From JBBQZO01 sp038207625 (lineage in GTDB: Bacteria > Pseudomonadota > Gammaproteobacteria > Burkholderiales > Burkholderiaceae_D), in contig JBBQZO010000002.1 of assembly GCA_038207625.1 (NCBI GenBank), positions 248,001-312,000 on the forward strand: a DNA stretch of 64,000 nt, in the 5' to 3' direction. The notes below the pieces were generated by a model. The model worked only from the letters and a program-made list of their open reading frames with translations, ran no database searches and was not told where the DNA came from. Shown here piece by piece: positions 1 through 7,616 of this stretch. The number at the start of each line of letters is the position of its first letter. Position 1 is the first letter of the stretch. The translations under genes and the position numbers were made by a program.

Positions 1-27
1 ACGGTTGGTGTTCAACCGGATGGACAT

Positions 28-2154
28 ATGAGCGGTGCGGTCGCCTTGCCAAAACACTCGGCGCGGCTCAGCTCCCTGACGGTGCTGACGGCGCTGACGG
101 CGCTGTTCGTCCTGCTCGCGGTGATCGGCGGCTTTCGCGGCTATTCCCCCGTTCCGTTTTGGGATATGTGGAAAGGCTATGTGAGCTTCCTGGACCAGGC
201 CGGCACGGGCGACTGGTCGGCCTGGTGGGCGCAACACAATGAACATCGGATTGTACTGGCCCGGCTGTTCTTCTGGGCCGACCTGAACTGGTTCGGCGGC
301 GCCGGCTGGTTCCTGATCATCGTCAACTACCTGCTGGTCGGGCTTGGTGCCACGCTGTTCTGGCGCATCCTGCGTGATCTGGCAGTGCCACCAGAACGCA
401 CCGCCGCGCGCTATGTGCTAGGTCTATTCATCACGGCGTGGTTGTTCTTCTGGTCGCAAAACGAGAATCTGACGTGGGGCTTCCAGAGCCAATTCATTCT
501 CGCACAGTTGGTGCCCTTGGCCGCGCTGTACACCTTGTATCGTTCGCTGAGCGACACCCGCCAGGGCGTGTTCGCGCTGGCCTGCGTGTTCGGCGTGGCC
601 AGTGCCGGCGCCATGGCCAATGGGGTCCTGGCGTTGCCGCTGATGACCATGTATCTGATGTTAATGGGCCAAAGTCGCACGCGCATCGGCCTGCTCGGCG
701 CCCTCAGCGCGCTCACGCTGGCGCTGTATTTCCACAATTACAGTTCCCCAGCCGGGCACGGCTCGCTGTCCACGGCGCTGCGCCAGCAGCCGTTGGATCT
801 GATGCGCTATGTGCTACTGTATCTGGGTGGCCCCTTCAATTTCATGCTGCGCTCGATGGGTGTGGGCAAGGGTGCCGCACAGCTCGCAGGGCTGTTCTTT
901 CTGGCCAGTTCAGCGTGGTTTGCAGCGCGCGCACTGCGCGCGCCGCGCCAGGCGCCCATGGCGTTGGCACTGCTGTTCTTTATCGCCTACATTGTCGGCA
1001 CCGCCGTCGGAACCGCCGGCGGGCGCCTCATCTTCGGCCTCGACCAGGCCCTGTCGAACCGCTACACGACACCGGCCCTGATGGCCTGGGCCGCGTTGGT
1101 GGTGCTGTACGCGCCATTCATTCTGAGCCGGCGCGGCGCGCCGCAACGGATCGTCTGGGGTGTGCTGGCGGCCGTGCTGACGCTGATGCTGCCGTTTCAA
1201 TTGCAAGCCTTGCACTCGCGCACGGACGAACTGTTCGAACGCTCGGTGGGCGCGTTGGCGATCGAAATGCGCATCAAGGACAAAGTGGAGATCAGCCATG
1301 TGTACCTCGACGTCGACGTGATCGCGATCAGCGAACTGGCATCCGAACACCAGCGCTCGGTATTCGGCATGTACCCGTTCCAAGGCGCGCGCGCGCAATT
1401 GGGCCGGACATTCGCCCCGCGCGCCCTGCCCGCCTGTCAGGTGTTTCTCGACAGCGCCGTGGTGGTGGCTGGCGATGTGCGTTTCCTGCGCGTGGCTGGC
1501 TGGCTATTCGAGCCAACCGCACAGAGCGCGCCGCACGTCGTGCGCTTTCTCGACGCCGACGGCAAGTCGGTCGGCTACGCCTTGGGCGGCGAAACACGCG
1601 ATGATGTCGCCACGGCGGTGGGCAAGGCGGCCCGGCACGCCGGTTACCGCGGCTATCTCGCCGCCACGCAGGCAGGCAACAGCGTGACCGTGCGCGGCGA
1701 GGGGCCGGCCGGTCCGTTTTGCCAAAGTCAGGTGAACGTGCCGATGGTGGCGTACGCGTACTCGCCGATGACACCAACGGCCCGGTTGTCCAGCGTCGGG
1801 GTCGGCGCCATCTTGCCGGGCAACACATGGCTGGGCGGCGACTATGACAAATCGGTACTGCCCGGCATGGCAGTGTATGGCAGCTTCATCCACTCAGACG
1901 CCGATGTCGGCAGCATTTCTTTGCGCCTCACGCGCGGCGACAAGCTGTTCTATCGCTCCGGTCCCGTGGCGCGCAGCCAGAGCCTTGAGATTGAAGGCGG
2001 CGCCTTTCCGCGCCTGGCCCTGCCGGTGGCCAAGGACTGGGTATTGCTCGACTTTTCCGGCGCCACCCTGCCTCAAGGCAGCTTCACGATCAAGCTTACC
2101 GATGAGGGCAAGGGCTGGGGCGAATGGTCGGCCATTGCCATTAGCAAACAGTGA
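28..2154 (+). CDS. Large polytopic membrane protein of unknown function
   Basis: This 708-residue protein has about ten hydrophobic segments in its first 400 residues, followed by a soluble C-terminal part of about 300 residues. Near the N-terminus it has the motifs PFWDMW and HNEHRIVLAR in a predicted extracytoplasmic loop, a layout that recalls GT-C type glycosyltransferases, but I do not recognise a named family. The genes just downstream (epimerase, FAD oxidoreductase, GtrA) suggest a role in envelope glycan or glycolipid metabolism; this is inference from context. The ATG at 28 has only a weak GGATGG upstream, and the frame stays open to the window edge, so the true start may lie outside. 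Confidence 0.6.
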   Translation: MSGAVALPKHSARLSSLTVLTALTALFVLLAVIGGFRGYSPVPFWDMWKGYVSFLDQAGTGDWSAWWAQHNEHRIVLARLFFWADLNWFGGAGWFLIIVNYLLVGLGATLFWRILRDLAVPPERTAARYVLGLFITAWLFFWSQNENLTWGFQSQFILAQLVPLAALYTLYRSLSDTRQGVFALACVFGVASAGAMANGVLALPLMTMYLMLMGQSRTRIGLLGALSALTLALYFHNYSSPAGHGSLSTALRQQPLDLMRYVLLYLGGPFNFMLRSMGVGKGAAQLAGLFFLASSAWFAARALRAPRQAPMALALLFFIAYIVGTAVGTAGGRLIFGLDQALSNRYTTPALMAWAALVVLYAPFILSRRGAPQRIVWGVLAAVLTLMLPFQLQALHSRTDELFERSVGALAIEMRIKDKVEISHVYLDVDVIAISELASEHQRSVFGMYPFQGARAQLGRTFAPRALPACQVFLDSAVVVAGDVRFLRVAGWLFEPTAQSAPHVVRFLDADGKSVGYALGGETRDDVATAVGKAARHAGYRGYLAATQAGNSVTVRGEGPAGPFCQSQVNVPMVAYAYSPMTPTARLSSVGVGAILPGNTWLGGDYDKSVLPGMAVYGSFIHSDADVGSISLRLTRGDKLFYRSGPVARSQSLEIEGGAFPRLALPVAKDWVLLDFSGATLPQGSFTIKLTDEGKGWGEWSAIAISKQ

Positions 2155-2286
2155 CCCCGGCACACGTGAACTGACACGGCGGCCGGCGCGCGCCGGCCGC
2201 AACATCTGCATCAAGAAATTGAAGCGCACGCCGCCCGGCTCGTCCCGGCGCCGCGTGCACTAGACCTACAATCGCAGGAAGGAAAG

Positions 2287-3225
2287 ATGATGACAAAGAA
2301 GATAGTGCTTCCCGGTGGCGCCGGCCTGGTCGGCCAGAACCTGGTAGCCCGGCTCAAGGCCAAAGGCTACAACGATATCGTCGTACTCGACAAGCACCGC
2401 GCCAACATCGCCGTGCTGCAAACGGTGCAGCCGGACATCACGGTTGAATATGCCGATCTGGCCGAACCCGGCCCGTGGGAGCGCCATTTCGCCGGCGCCG
2501 ACGTGGTGGTAATGCTGCAGGCACAGATCGGCGGCCTTGACTACCAGGAGTTCGTGCGCAACAACATCGATGCCACTGCGCTGATCCTGGCCGCCGTCAA
2601 GACCCACAAGGTGGCGCAGTTGGTACCCATCAGCTCCTCGGTGGTGGTGTCGGTGGCCGACGACTTCTATACGCGCTCCAAGATCATCCAGGAGAAAATG
2701 GTGCTCGACAGCGGCATCGCCTGCCCGATCCTGCGCCCGACGCTGATGTTCGGCTGGTTCGACCGCAAGCATCTGGGCTGGCTGTCGCGCTTCATGAAGA
2801 AAGTGCCGGTGTTTCCCATTCCCGGGCATGGCCGTTACATGCGCCAGCCGCTCTACGTGGGCGATTTCAGCAACATCATCATCAGCTGCATCGAAAACGA
2901 CATCGCGCCCGGCGTCTACAATATTTCCGGCCACGAGGAAGTCGATTACATCGACATCATCCGCGAGATCAAGCGCGCCACCGGCGCGGCGACCCTGATC
3001 GCCAAGATCCCCTACCACCTGTTCTATGCGCTGATCTGGCTGTGGGCGCGCTTCGACAAGAACCCGCCATTCACCACCCAGCAACTGGCCGCGCTGAGCG
3101 CCAAGGATGCGTTTGAAGTCATCGACTGGCCCGGACTGTTCGGGGTGCCCTGCACGCCATTCGCCAAGGCCATCGATGAAACCTTCAACGATCCGAAATA
3201 CAGCAAAGTCATCCTGGAGTTTTGA
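2287..3225 (+). CDS. NAD-dependent epimerase/dehydratase family protein
   Basis: The 312-residue protein is an extended short-chain dehydrogenase/reductase. The N-terminal dinucleotide-binding loop reads GGAGLVGQNL, followed by an acidic VLDKH after strand 2, which favours NAD. The usual catalytic YxxxK is not obvious; the region after the SSSVVVSVADDFYTRSK stretch contains a Tyr and Lys that could serve, so the reaction is uncertain. It probably acts on a nucleotide-sugar or lipid-linked sugar. A strong AGGAAGGAAAG precedes the double ATG. The stop codon is followed two bases later by the next gene, so the trio 2287-4912 is very likely one operon. Confidence 0.8.
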   Translation: MMTKKIVLPGGAGLVGQNLVARLKAKGYNDIVVLDKHRANIAVLQTVQPDITVEYADLAEPGPWERHFAGADVVVMLQAQIGGLDYQEFVRNNIDATALILAAVKTHKVAQLVPISSSVVVSVADDFYTRSKIIQEKMVLDSGIACPILRPTLMFGWFDRKHLGWLSRFMKKVPVFPIPGHGRYMRQPLYVGDFSNIIISCIENDIAPGVYNISGHEEVDYIDIIREIKRATGAATLIAKIPYHLFYALIWLWARFDKNPPFTTQQLAALSAKDAFEVIDWPGLFGVPCTPFAKAIDETFNDPKYSKVILEF

Positions 3226-3227
3226 GC

Positions 3228-4514
3228 ATGGGACAACGTATCGCAGTACTGGGCGCCGGACCGATGGGGCTGGCCGTGGCCTACCAACTGGCACGTGACG
3301 GCCACCATCCGGTCGTGTTCGAAGCCGACGACCGGGTCGGCGGAATGGCGGCCGCCTTCGATTTCTCCGGCCTGTCGATCGAGCGCTATTATCATTTCCA
3401 CTGCATCTCCGACCATGCTTTCCTGAAGGCCCTCGATGAACTTGGCTTGGCCGACAAGATGCGCTGGAGCGCCACCAAGATGGGTTACTGGTACCAGAAC
3501 CGCCTGCAGCCGTGGGGCAATCCGATCGCACTGCTCACGTTCCGCGGCCTCAGTCTGGTGGCCAAGTTCCGCTATGGCTTGCACGCCTTCCTGTGCACCA
3601 AGCGCAAAAACTGGAAGCCGCTCGACCATGTCGAGGCGACCGGCTGGATCCGCCGCTGGGTCGGCGCCGAAGCCTACGAGGTGCTGTGGCGGCGCCTGTT
3701 CGACTACAAGTTCTACGATTACACCAGCAACCTGTCGGCGGCCTGGATCTGGAGCCGGATTCGGCGCATCGGCAGCTCGCGCGCCAGCCTGTTCGAGGAA
3801 AAGCTCGGCTATCTGGAGGGCGGCTCGGAAACGCTGCTCAACGCGATGCGCGACGACATCATTGCGCATGGTGGCGAGGTGCGTCTGAAGTGCCCTGTGA
3901 GCAAGGTCGTGATGGCGCAGGGCAAAGTGTTCGGCGTCGAAGTCGATGGCCAGTTCGAGGCCTTCGACAAGGTCGTCAGCACCATTCCGCTGCCTTACGT
4001 GCCGAAGCTGATGCCGGACTTGCCGGTCGGGATCCTGGCGCAATTCAAGGCGGTCAACAACATCGCCGTGGTCTGTGTGATCGTCAAGCTGCGCAAGGCG
4101 GTGACGGAGAACTTCTGGCTCAACACCAACGATCCGGACATGGACATTCCCGGCATGGTCGAGTATTCCAACTTAAACCCGCTGGCCCAGCACGTCGCCT
4201 ATGTGCCGTTCTATATGCCCGCCGAGCATCCGAAGTTCGCCGAGCCCGACCAGGCCTTTCTCGACAAAGTACGGCGCTACTTCAAGAAAATCAATCCGGA
4301 GTTGGTCGACGAGGACTTCCTCGACATGCGTGCGAGCCGCTACCGTTATGCCCAGCCAATCTGCGACCCCGGCTACCTGGACCGGTTGCCGCCCCCATCC
4401 TTGCCGGTGCAGGGCCTGTGGGTGGCCGACACTTCCTACTATTATCCGGAAGACCGCGGCATTTCCGAGAGCATCGACTTCGGCCGCAAGATGGCCAGGG
4501 ACGCCGCCGCATGA
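3228..4514 (+). CDS. FAD-dependent oxidoreductase (amine-oxidase / protoporphyrinogen-oxidase-like)
   Basis: The 428-residue protein opens with a Rossmann FAD site, VLGAGPMGLAVAYQL, an acidic FEADDRVGGMAA and, near the C-terminus, GLWVADTSYYYPEDRGISES. This layout is that of NAD(P)/FAD flavoproteins related to protoporphyrinogen oxidase and UDP-galactopyranose mutase. In such sugar loci these enzymes are thought to act on a glycolipid or sugar nucleotide, but the substrate cannot be read here. ATG 3228 is chosen because CTGGAG lies about 8 bases upstream; a TTG at 3222 overlaps the previous stop. The stop overlaps the next start (ATGA at 4511-4514), implying translational coupling. Confidence 0.82.
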   Translation: MGQRIAVLGAGPMGLAVAYQLARDGHHPVVFEADDRVGGMAAAFDFSGLSIERYYHFHCISDHAFLKALDELGLADKMRWSATKMGYWYQNRLQPWGNPIALLTFRGLSLVAKFRYGLHAFLCTKRKNWKPLDHVEATGWIRRWVGAEAYEVLWRRLFDYKFYDYTSNLSAAWIWSRIRRIGSSRASLFEEKLGYLEGGSETLLNAMRDDIIAHGGEVRLKCPVSKVVMAQGKVFGVEVDGQFEAFDKVVSTIPLPYVPKLMPDLPVGILAQFKAVNNIAVVCVIVKLRKAVTENFWLNTNDPDMDIPGMVEYSNLNPLAQHVAYVPFYMPAEHPKFAEPDQAFLDKVRRYFKKINPELVDEDFLDMRASRYRYAQPICDPGYLDRLPPPSLPVQGLWVADTSYYYPEDRGISESIDFGRKMARDAAA

Positions 4515-4912
4515 TGCGCCAGTTCATGTCGCGCCAGTTCCTCGTCTTCCTGCTCACCGGGGGCACGGCGGCGGCCGTCAACTTTGGCTCGCGCCTGCTG
4601 TACAGCCAGTCGATGGGCTTCTCCAGCGCCGTCATCCTCGCTTACCTGACCGGGATGGTGACCGCCTTCGCGCTGGCCAAACTGTTTGTTTTCAAGGACA
4701 GCGCGCAATCGATCGGGCGCTCGGCCGGTTTTTTCATTCTGGTCAACCTGGTGGCCGTGCTGCAGACATGGGCCATCAGCATGGGACTGCTGTACTACGG
4801 ACTGCCATGGTTGAACGTGACATTCTTCCCCCAGGAGATCGCGCACGCAGCCGGCGTGGCGGTCCCTGTATTTACCAGCTATCTGGGACACAAGCGCTGG
4901 TCGTTTCGCTAA
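4511..4912 (+). CDS. GtrA family membrane protein
   Basis: The 133-residue protein has four hydrophobic segments and the typical GtrA start (FLLTGGTAAAVNFGSR) and end (SYLGHKRWSFR). GtrA-like proteins are thought to help flip or position polyprenyl-phosphate-linked sugars at the inner membrane for transfer to O-antigen or other glycans. No partner GtrB glycosyltransferase is visible in the window. The start overlaps the oxidoreductase stop by four bases, so it is the last gene of the small operon beginning at 2287. A strong inverted repeat follows the stop. Confidence 0.85.
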   Translation: MMRQFMSRQFLVFLLTGGTAAAVNFGSRLLYSQSMGFSSAVILAYLTGMVTAFALAKLFVFKDSAQSIGRSAGFFILVNLVAVLQTWAISMGLLYYGLPWLNVTFFPQEIAHAAGVAVPVFTSYLGHKRWSFR

Positions 4913-4930
4913 CGCCCTGCTGTCCCCAAA

Positions 4931-4960
4931 TGCACAAACCCTGCGTGCAGGGTTTGTGCA
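4931..4960. terminator. Perfect 13-bp inverted repeat, likely bidirectional terminator
   Basis: Arms 4931-4943 and 4948-4960 are perfectly complementary around a 4-base loop. It sits between two convergent genes, gtrA (+) ending at 4912 and nusB (-) ending at 5086. There is no T-run, so it may be a Rho-assisted or processing hairpin. Confidence 0.55.
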
Positions 4961-4992
4961 GCCCATGTCCCGGGCCATGCAGATGTGACGGC

Positions 4993-5032
4993 GCAGGCTG
5001 GCGCACTTGGGTGCAGGCTGGCGCACTTGGGC
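4993..5032. repeat. 20-bp tandem direct repeat, two copies
   Basis: Bases 4993-5012 and 5013-5032 are identical except for the last base (T/C). The unit begins GCAGGCTGGCGCACTTGGG. It lies in the non-coding gap between gtrA and nusB and has no evident function. Confidence 0.7.
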
Positions 5033-5085
5033 GCATGCCTGCGCCGCCCGAGCGAACGCGCAGCAACGCCGGTCCGGCCGCGCCG

Positions 5086-5556
5086 TTAGCGACGCGTGTC
5101 GGCAGCCACTTCGTCGGCGCGCAGTTTCGGCGCCAGTTTGTCGAGCACGCCGTTGACGTATTTGTGGCCGTCGATACCGCCGAACGATTTGGTCAGCTCA
5201 ACCGCTTCGTTGATGACGACGCGATACGGGATTTCCAGGTTGTTCTTCAGCTCGAAGGCGCCGATCAGCAGCACCGCGTGCTCGATCGGCGACAACTCGG
5301 CGATGCCGCGGTCGATCAGCGGCGCGAAGCTCTCGCGCAGCGCCACCGAATCCTTGATCGCGCCGTACAGCAAGACGCTGAAATGGTCGCCATCGGCCTT
5401 GTCGAAGCCGTGCGCGGCGCGGATGTGGTTGACCACGGTGGCGGCGTCTTCGTTGTTGAGCAGCCACTGGTACAAGCCCTGCAAGGCGAATTCACGCGCG
5501 CGGTGACGCGGCGTGCGGTTCTTGCTCGGGTTGGCGTGCAAAGGTTTATCTGTCAT
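5086..5556 (-). CDS. nusB: Transcription antitermination factor NusB
   Basis: The 156-residue all-helical protein has the NusB core: RHRAREFALQGLYQWLL near the N-terminus, then LIDRGIAELSPIEHAVLLIG, IPYRVVINEAVELTKSFG and DGHKYVNGVLDKLAPKLR. NusB pairs with NusE (S10) and binds boxA RNA to promote antitermination of rRNA operons. It follows ribH, the order common in proteobacteria. The ATG at 5556 has AAGAG just upstream. The basic N-terminal extension of about 15 residues is usual for betaproteobacterial NusB. Confidence 0.97.
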   Translation of the reverse strand: MTDKPLHANPSKNRTPRHRAREFALQGLYQWLLNNEDAATVVNHIRAAHGFDKADGDHFSVLLYGAIKDSVALRESFAPLIDRGIAELSPIEHAVLLIGAFELKNNLEIPYRVVINEAVELTKSFGGIDGHKYVNGVLDKLAPKLRADEVAADTRR

Positions 5557-5641
5557 GTTCTCTTACCTGTTCTGAAATACGGATAGGTGCGCGCGCCGCC
5601 GGACGGGCCCCGCGGGTGGCCAGTCCGGCGGCACGCGCAAA

Positions 5642-6124
5642 TTACTCTTCTTCGGCCGGCTGCAATTCTTCCAGCGCGGTCAGCAAATTGGCCATCTCGA
5701 CGGCCACGCGGGCCGCGTCGGCGCCCTTGCTTGCCATGCGTGCTTCGGCTTGCTCGTCGTTCTCGGTGGTGAGCACGGCGTTGGCGATCGGGATGCCGAA
5801 ATCGAGGCCGACGCGGGTGATGCCCGCGCCCGCTTCGTTCGACACCAGCTCAAAATGGTAGGTCTCGCCGCGGATGACCGCGCCCAGCGCGATCAAGGCG
5901 TCGAACTGCTCGGTCTCGGCCATGCGCTGCAGCGCCAGCGGAATTTCCAGCGCGCCCGGCACCGACACGTGCAGCACGTCGTGGTCTTCCACGCCCATGT
6001 GTTTCAGCTCGGCCAGGCAAGATGCCAGCAGGCCGTGGCAAACGTCTTCGTTGAAGCGCGCCTGCACGATACCGATACGCAGGCCTGCACCGACAAAATT
6101 GCTCTCATATGTTCCTACGGTCAT
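5642..6124 (-). CDS. ribH: 6,7-dimethyl-8-ribityllumazine synthase (lumazine synthase)
   Basis: The 160-residue enzyme condenses 5-amino-6-ribitylamino-uracil with 3,4-dihydroxy-2-butanone 4-phosphate, the penultimate step of riboflavin synthesis. Family motifs are visible: GIVQARFNEDVCHGL, the phosphate-binding and active-site segment VSVPGALEIPLAL, LGAVIRGETYHFE (with the catalytic His region) and GITRVGLDFGIPIANAVLTT. ATG 6124 (MTVGTYESN) is chosen over an upstream in-frame ATG at 6151 because AGAGGG lies five bases before it. It lies 44 bases after ribBX and upstream of nusB, so the three are probably one operon. Confidence 0.97.
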   Translation of the reverse strand: MTVGTYESNFVGAGLRIGIVQARFNEDVCHGLLASCLAELKHMGVEDHDVLHVSVPGALEIPLALQRMAETEQFDALIALGAVIRGETYHFELVSNEAGAGITRVGLDFGIPIANAVLTTENDEQAEARMASKGADAARVAVEMANLLTALEELQPAEEE

Positions 6125-6168
6125 GGTGGCCCTCTTTTTCTGATTGGTCAATAAATACGCGGCGCGGC

Positions 6169-7281
6169 TCAGCAGCCGGGCTTGGCGAGATAGCCGACGA
6201 CTTCCAGGTCAAACCCGGTCATCGACGGCATTTTGCGCGGGCTGGCCAGCAATTGCATCTTGCCCACGCCCAGTTCCTTGAGAATCTGGGCGCCGATGCC
6301 GTAGCTGCGCAAGTCCATGCTGGCCGCGCGCGCCGTCGGTTTGGTTTCCGGTTTGTCGAGCGCGTTGAACTGGGCGAACAACTGCTCGGCCGTCTCGCCG
6401 CAGTCGAGCAATACCATCACGCCCCGTTCGGCTTGTTGGATCGCCGTCAGCGCCGCCGCGATGCTCCACGAGTGGGTGGTGGCCTTGTTTTCCAGCAGAT
6501 CGAGAATGGACACCGGCTGATGCACGCGCACCAGCGTTTGCGTGTCCGGCGTAATGGTGCCGTGCACCAGCGCCAGATGGGCCGCGCCGCTTGGCTTGTC
6601 GCGAAAAGCAATCATCTCGAAGTTGCCGAACGCCGTTTGCACGGGACGGCTGGCGAGCCGCTCGACCAGGCTTTCGTTGCGGCTGCGGTAGTGGATCAGG
6701 TCGGCAATCGTGCCGATTTTGAGGCCGTGTTCCTTGGCAAATTCAAGCAGGTCCGGCAGGCGCGCCATGGTGCCGTCGTCCTTCATGATCTCGCAGATCA
6801 CCGAGGCCGGCGTCAGGCCGGCCATCGCGGTCAGGTCGCAACCGGCTTCGGTATGGCCGGCGCGCATCAGCACGCCGCCCTTTTGCGCCTTCAGCGGGAA
6901 AATGTGGCCCGGCTGCACGATGTCGGTCGGCACGGTGTCCTTGGCCACGGCCACGGCGATGGTCTTGGCGCGGTCGGCTGCCGAGATGCCGGTGGTGACG
7001 CCCTCGGCCGCCTCGATCGAGACGGTGAAATTGGTGCCAAAGGCGGTGCCGTTGCTGCTCGTCATCATCGGCAGCTTGAGCTGCTCGCAACGCTCGGCGG
7101 TCAGGGTCAGGCAGACCAGGCCGCGCGCGTGCTTGACCATGAAGTTGATCGCTTCAGGCGTGACGAAATCGGCTGCAAGCACCAGGTCGCCTTCGTTCTC
7201 GCGATCTTCTTCGTCGACCAGGATGACCATGCGGCCTGCGCGCAGTTCGGCGACGATTTCTTCGGTGCTGGAGATAGACAT
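6169..7281 (-). CDS. ribB: 3,4-dihydroxy-2-butanone 4-phosphate synthase with degenerate GTP cyclohydrolase II domain (RibBX type)
   Basis: The 370-residue protein makes the four-carbon unit of riboflavin from ribulose 5-phosphate. Residues 1-200 form a complete DHBP synthase, with the acidic loop VDEEDRENEGDL, the HARGLVCL segment and RAGHTEAGCDL. Residues about 205-365 resemble GTP cyclohydrolase II, but the zinc-binding cysteine motif (normally SLRCDCG-like, after the EPVT/HSEC region) is absent: the aligned stretch reads RVHQPVSILDLL and has no cysteine pair. Such RibBX proteins are known from proteobacteria and lack cyclohydrolase activity, so a separate RibA should exist elsewhere. ATG 7281 (MSISSTEE) is preceded by GAGGATCCACCT. 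Confidence 0.93.
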   Translation of the reverse strand: MSISSTEEIVAELRAGRMVILVDEEDRENEGDLVLAADFVTPEAINFMVKHARGLVCLTLTAERCEQLKLPMMTSSNGTAFGTNFTVSIEAAEGVTTGISAADRAKTIAVAVAKDTVPTDIVQPGHIFPLKAQKGGVLMRAGHTEAGCDLTAMAGLTPASVICEIMKDDGTMARLPDLLEFAKEHGLKIGTIADLIHYRSRNESLVERLASRPVQTAFGNFEMIAFRDKPSGAAHLALVHGTITPDTQTLVRVHQPVSILDLLENKATTHSWSIAAALTAIQQAERGVMVLLDCGETAEQLFAQFNALDKPETKPTARAASMDLRSYGIGAQILKELGVGKMQLLASPRKMPSMTGFDLEVVGYLAKPGC

Positions 7282-7616
7282 AGGTGGATCCTCGGTAACT
7301 GAACGGGCAATGCGGTGTTGGCGCGAAGCGCAAGGCGCGCCTGGCGCAAACGCTACGCGCCTCACGGGCGCGCAAGGCGCTGCGCGGGCGCGTTACGCGC
7401 GCAATCCGCTATTTTAAAGGATTTAGCGCCTTTCCACCTCGCTAAACGCAGTCGATGGGCCGGCCGGTCACGCCAGCGGCTCAAACAGCAATAACATAAA
7501 GATAATAGTTGCGCGCGACCGCCTCCCTTGCGCGGCCCGCGCATTTCTCGCCGGCGCAGATGCGCGCGCGCCGCGAATGGGGTAAGGTACGCACTCTGCC
7601 CCTAACGAGTACGCAT
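7282..7616. other. Intergenic region between divergent ribBX and the M16 peptidase gene
   Basis: About 335 bases. The stretch 7318-7415 is extremely rich in GCGC/CGCG steps and contains two related blocks with GCGCAAGGCGC. The remainder is more AT-rich around 7410-7430 and 7485-7510, where promoters for the two divergent genes could lie, but no convincing -35/-10 pair was found. No FMN riboswitch is visible upstream of ribBX. Confidence 0.4.

Noticed and set aside
2267..2272. TACAAT as -10 of the epimerase gene
   Set aside because: The predicted start would lie inside the ribosome-binding site and no -35 is present.
7282..7508. FMN riboswitch upstream of ribBX
   Set aside because: The conserved FMN aptamer blocks are absent.
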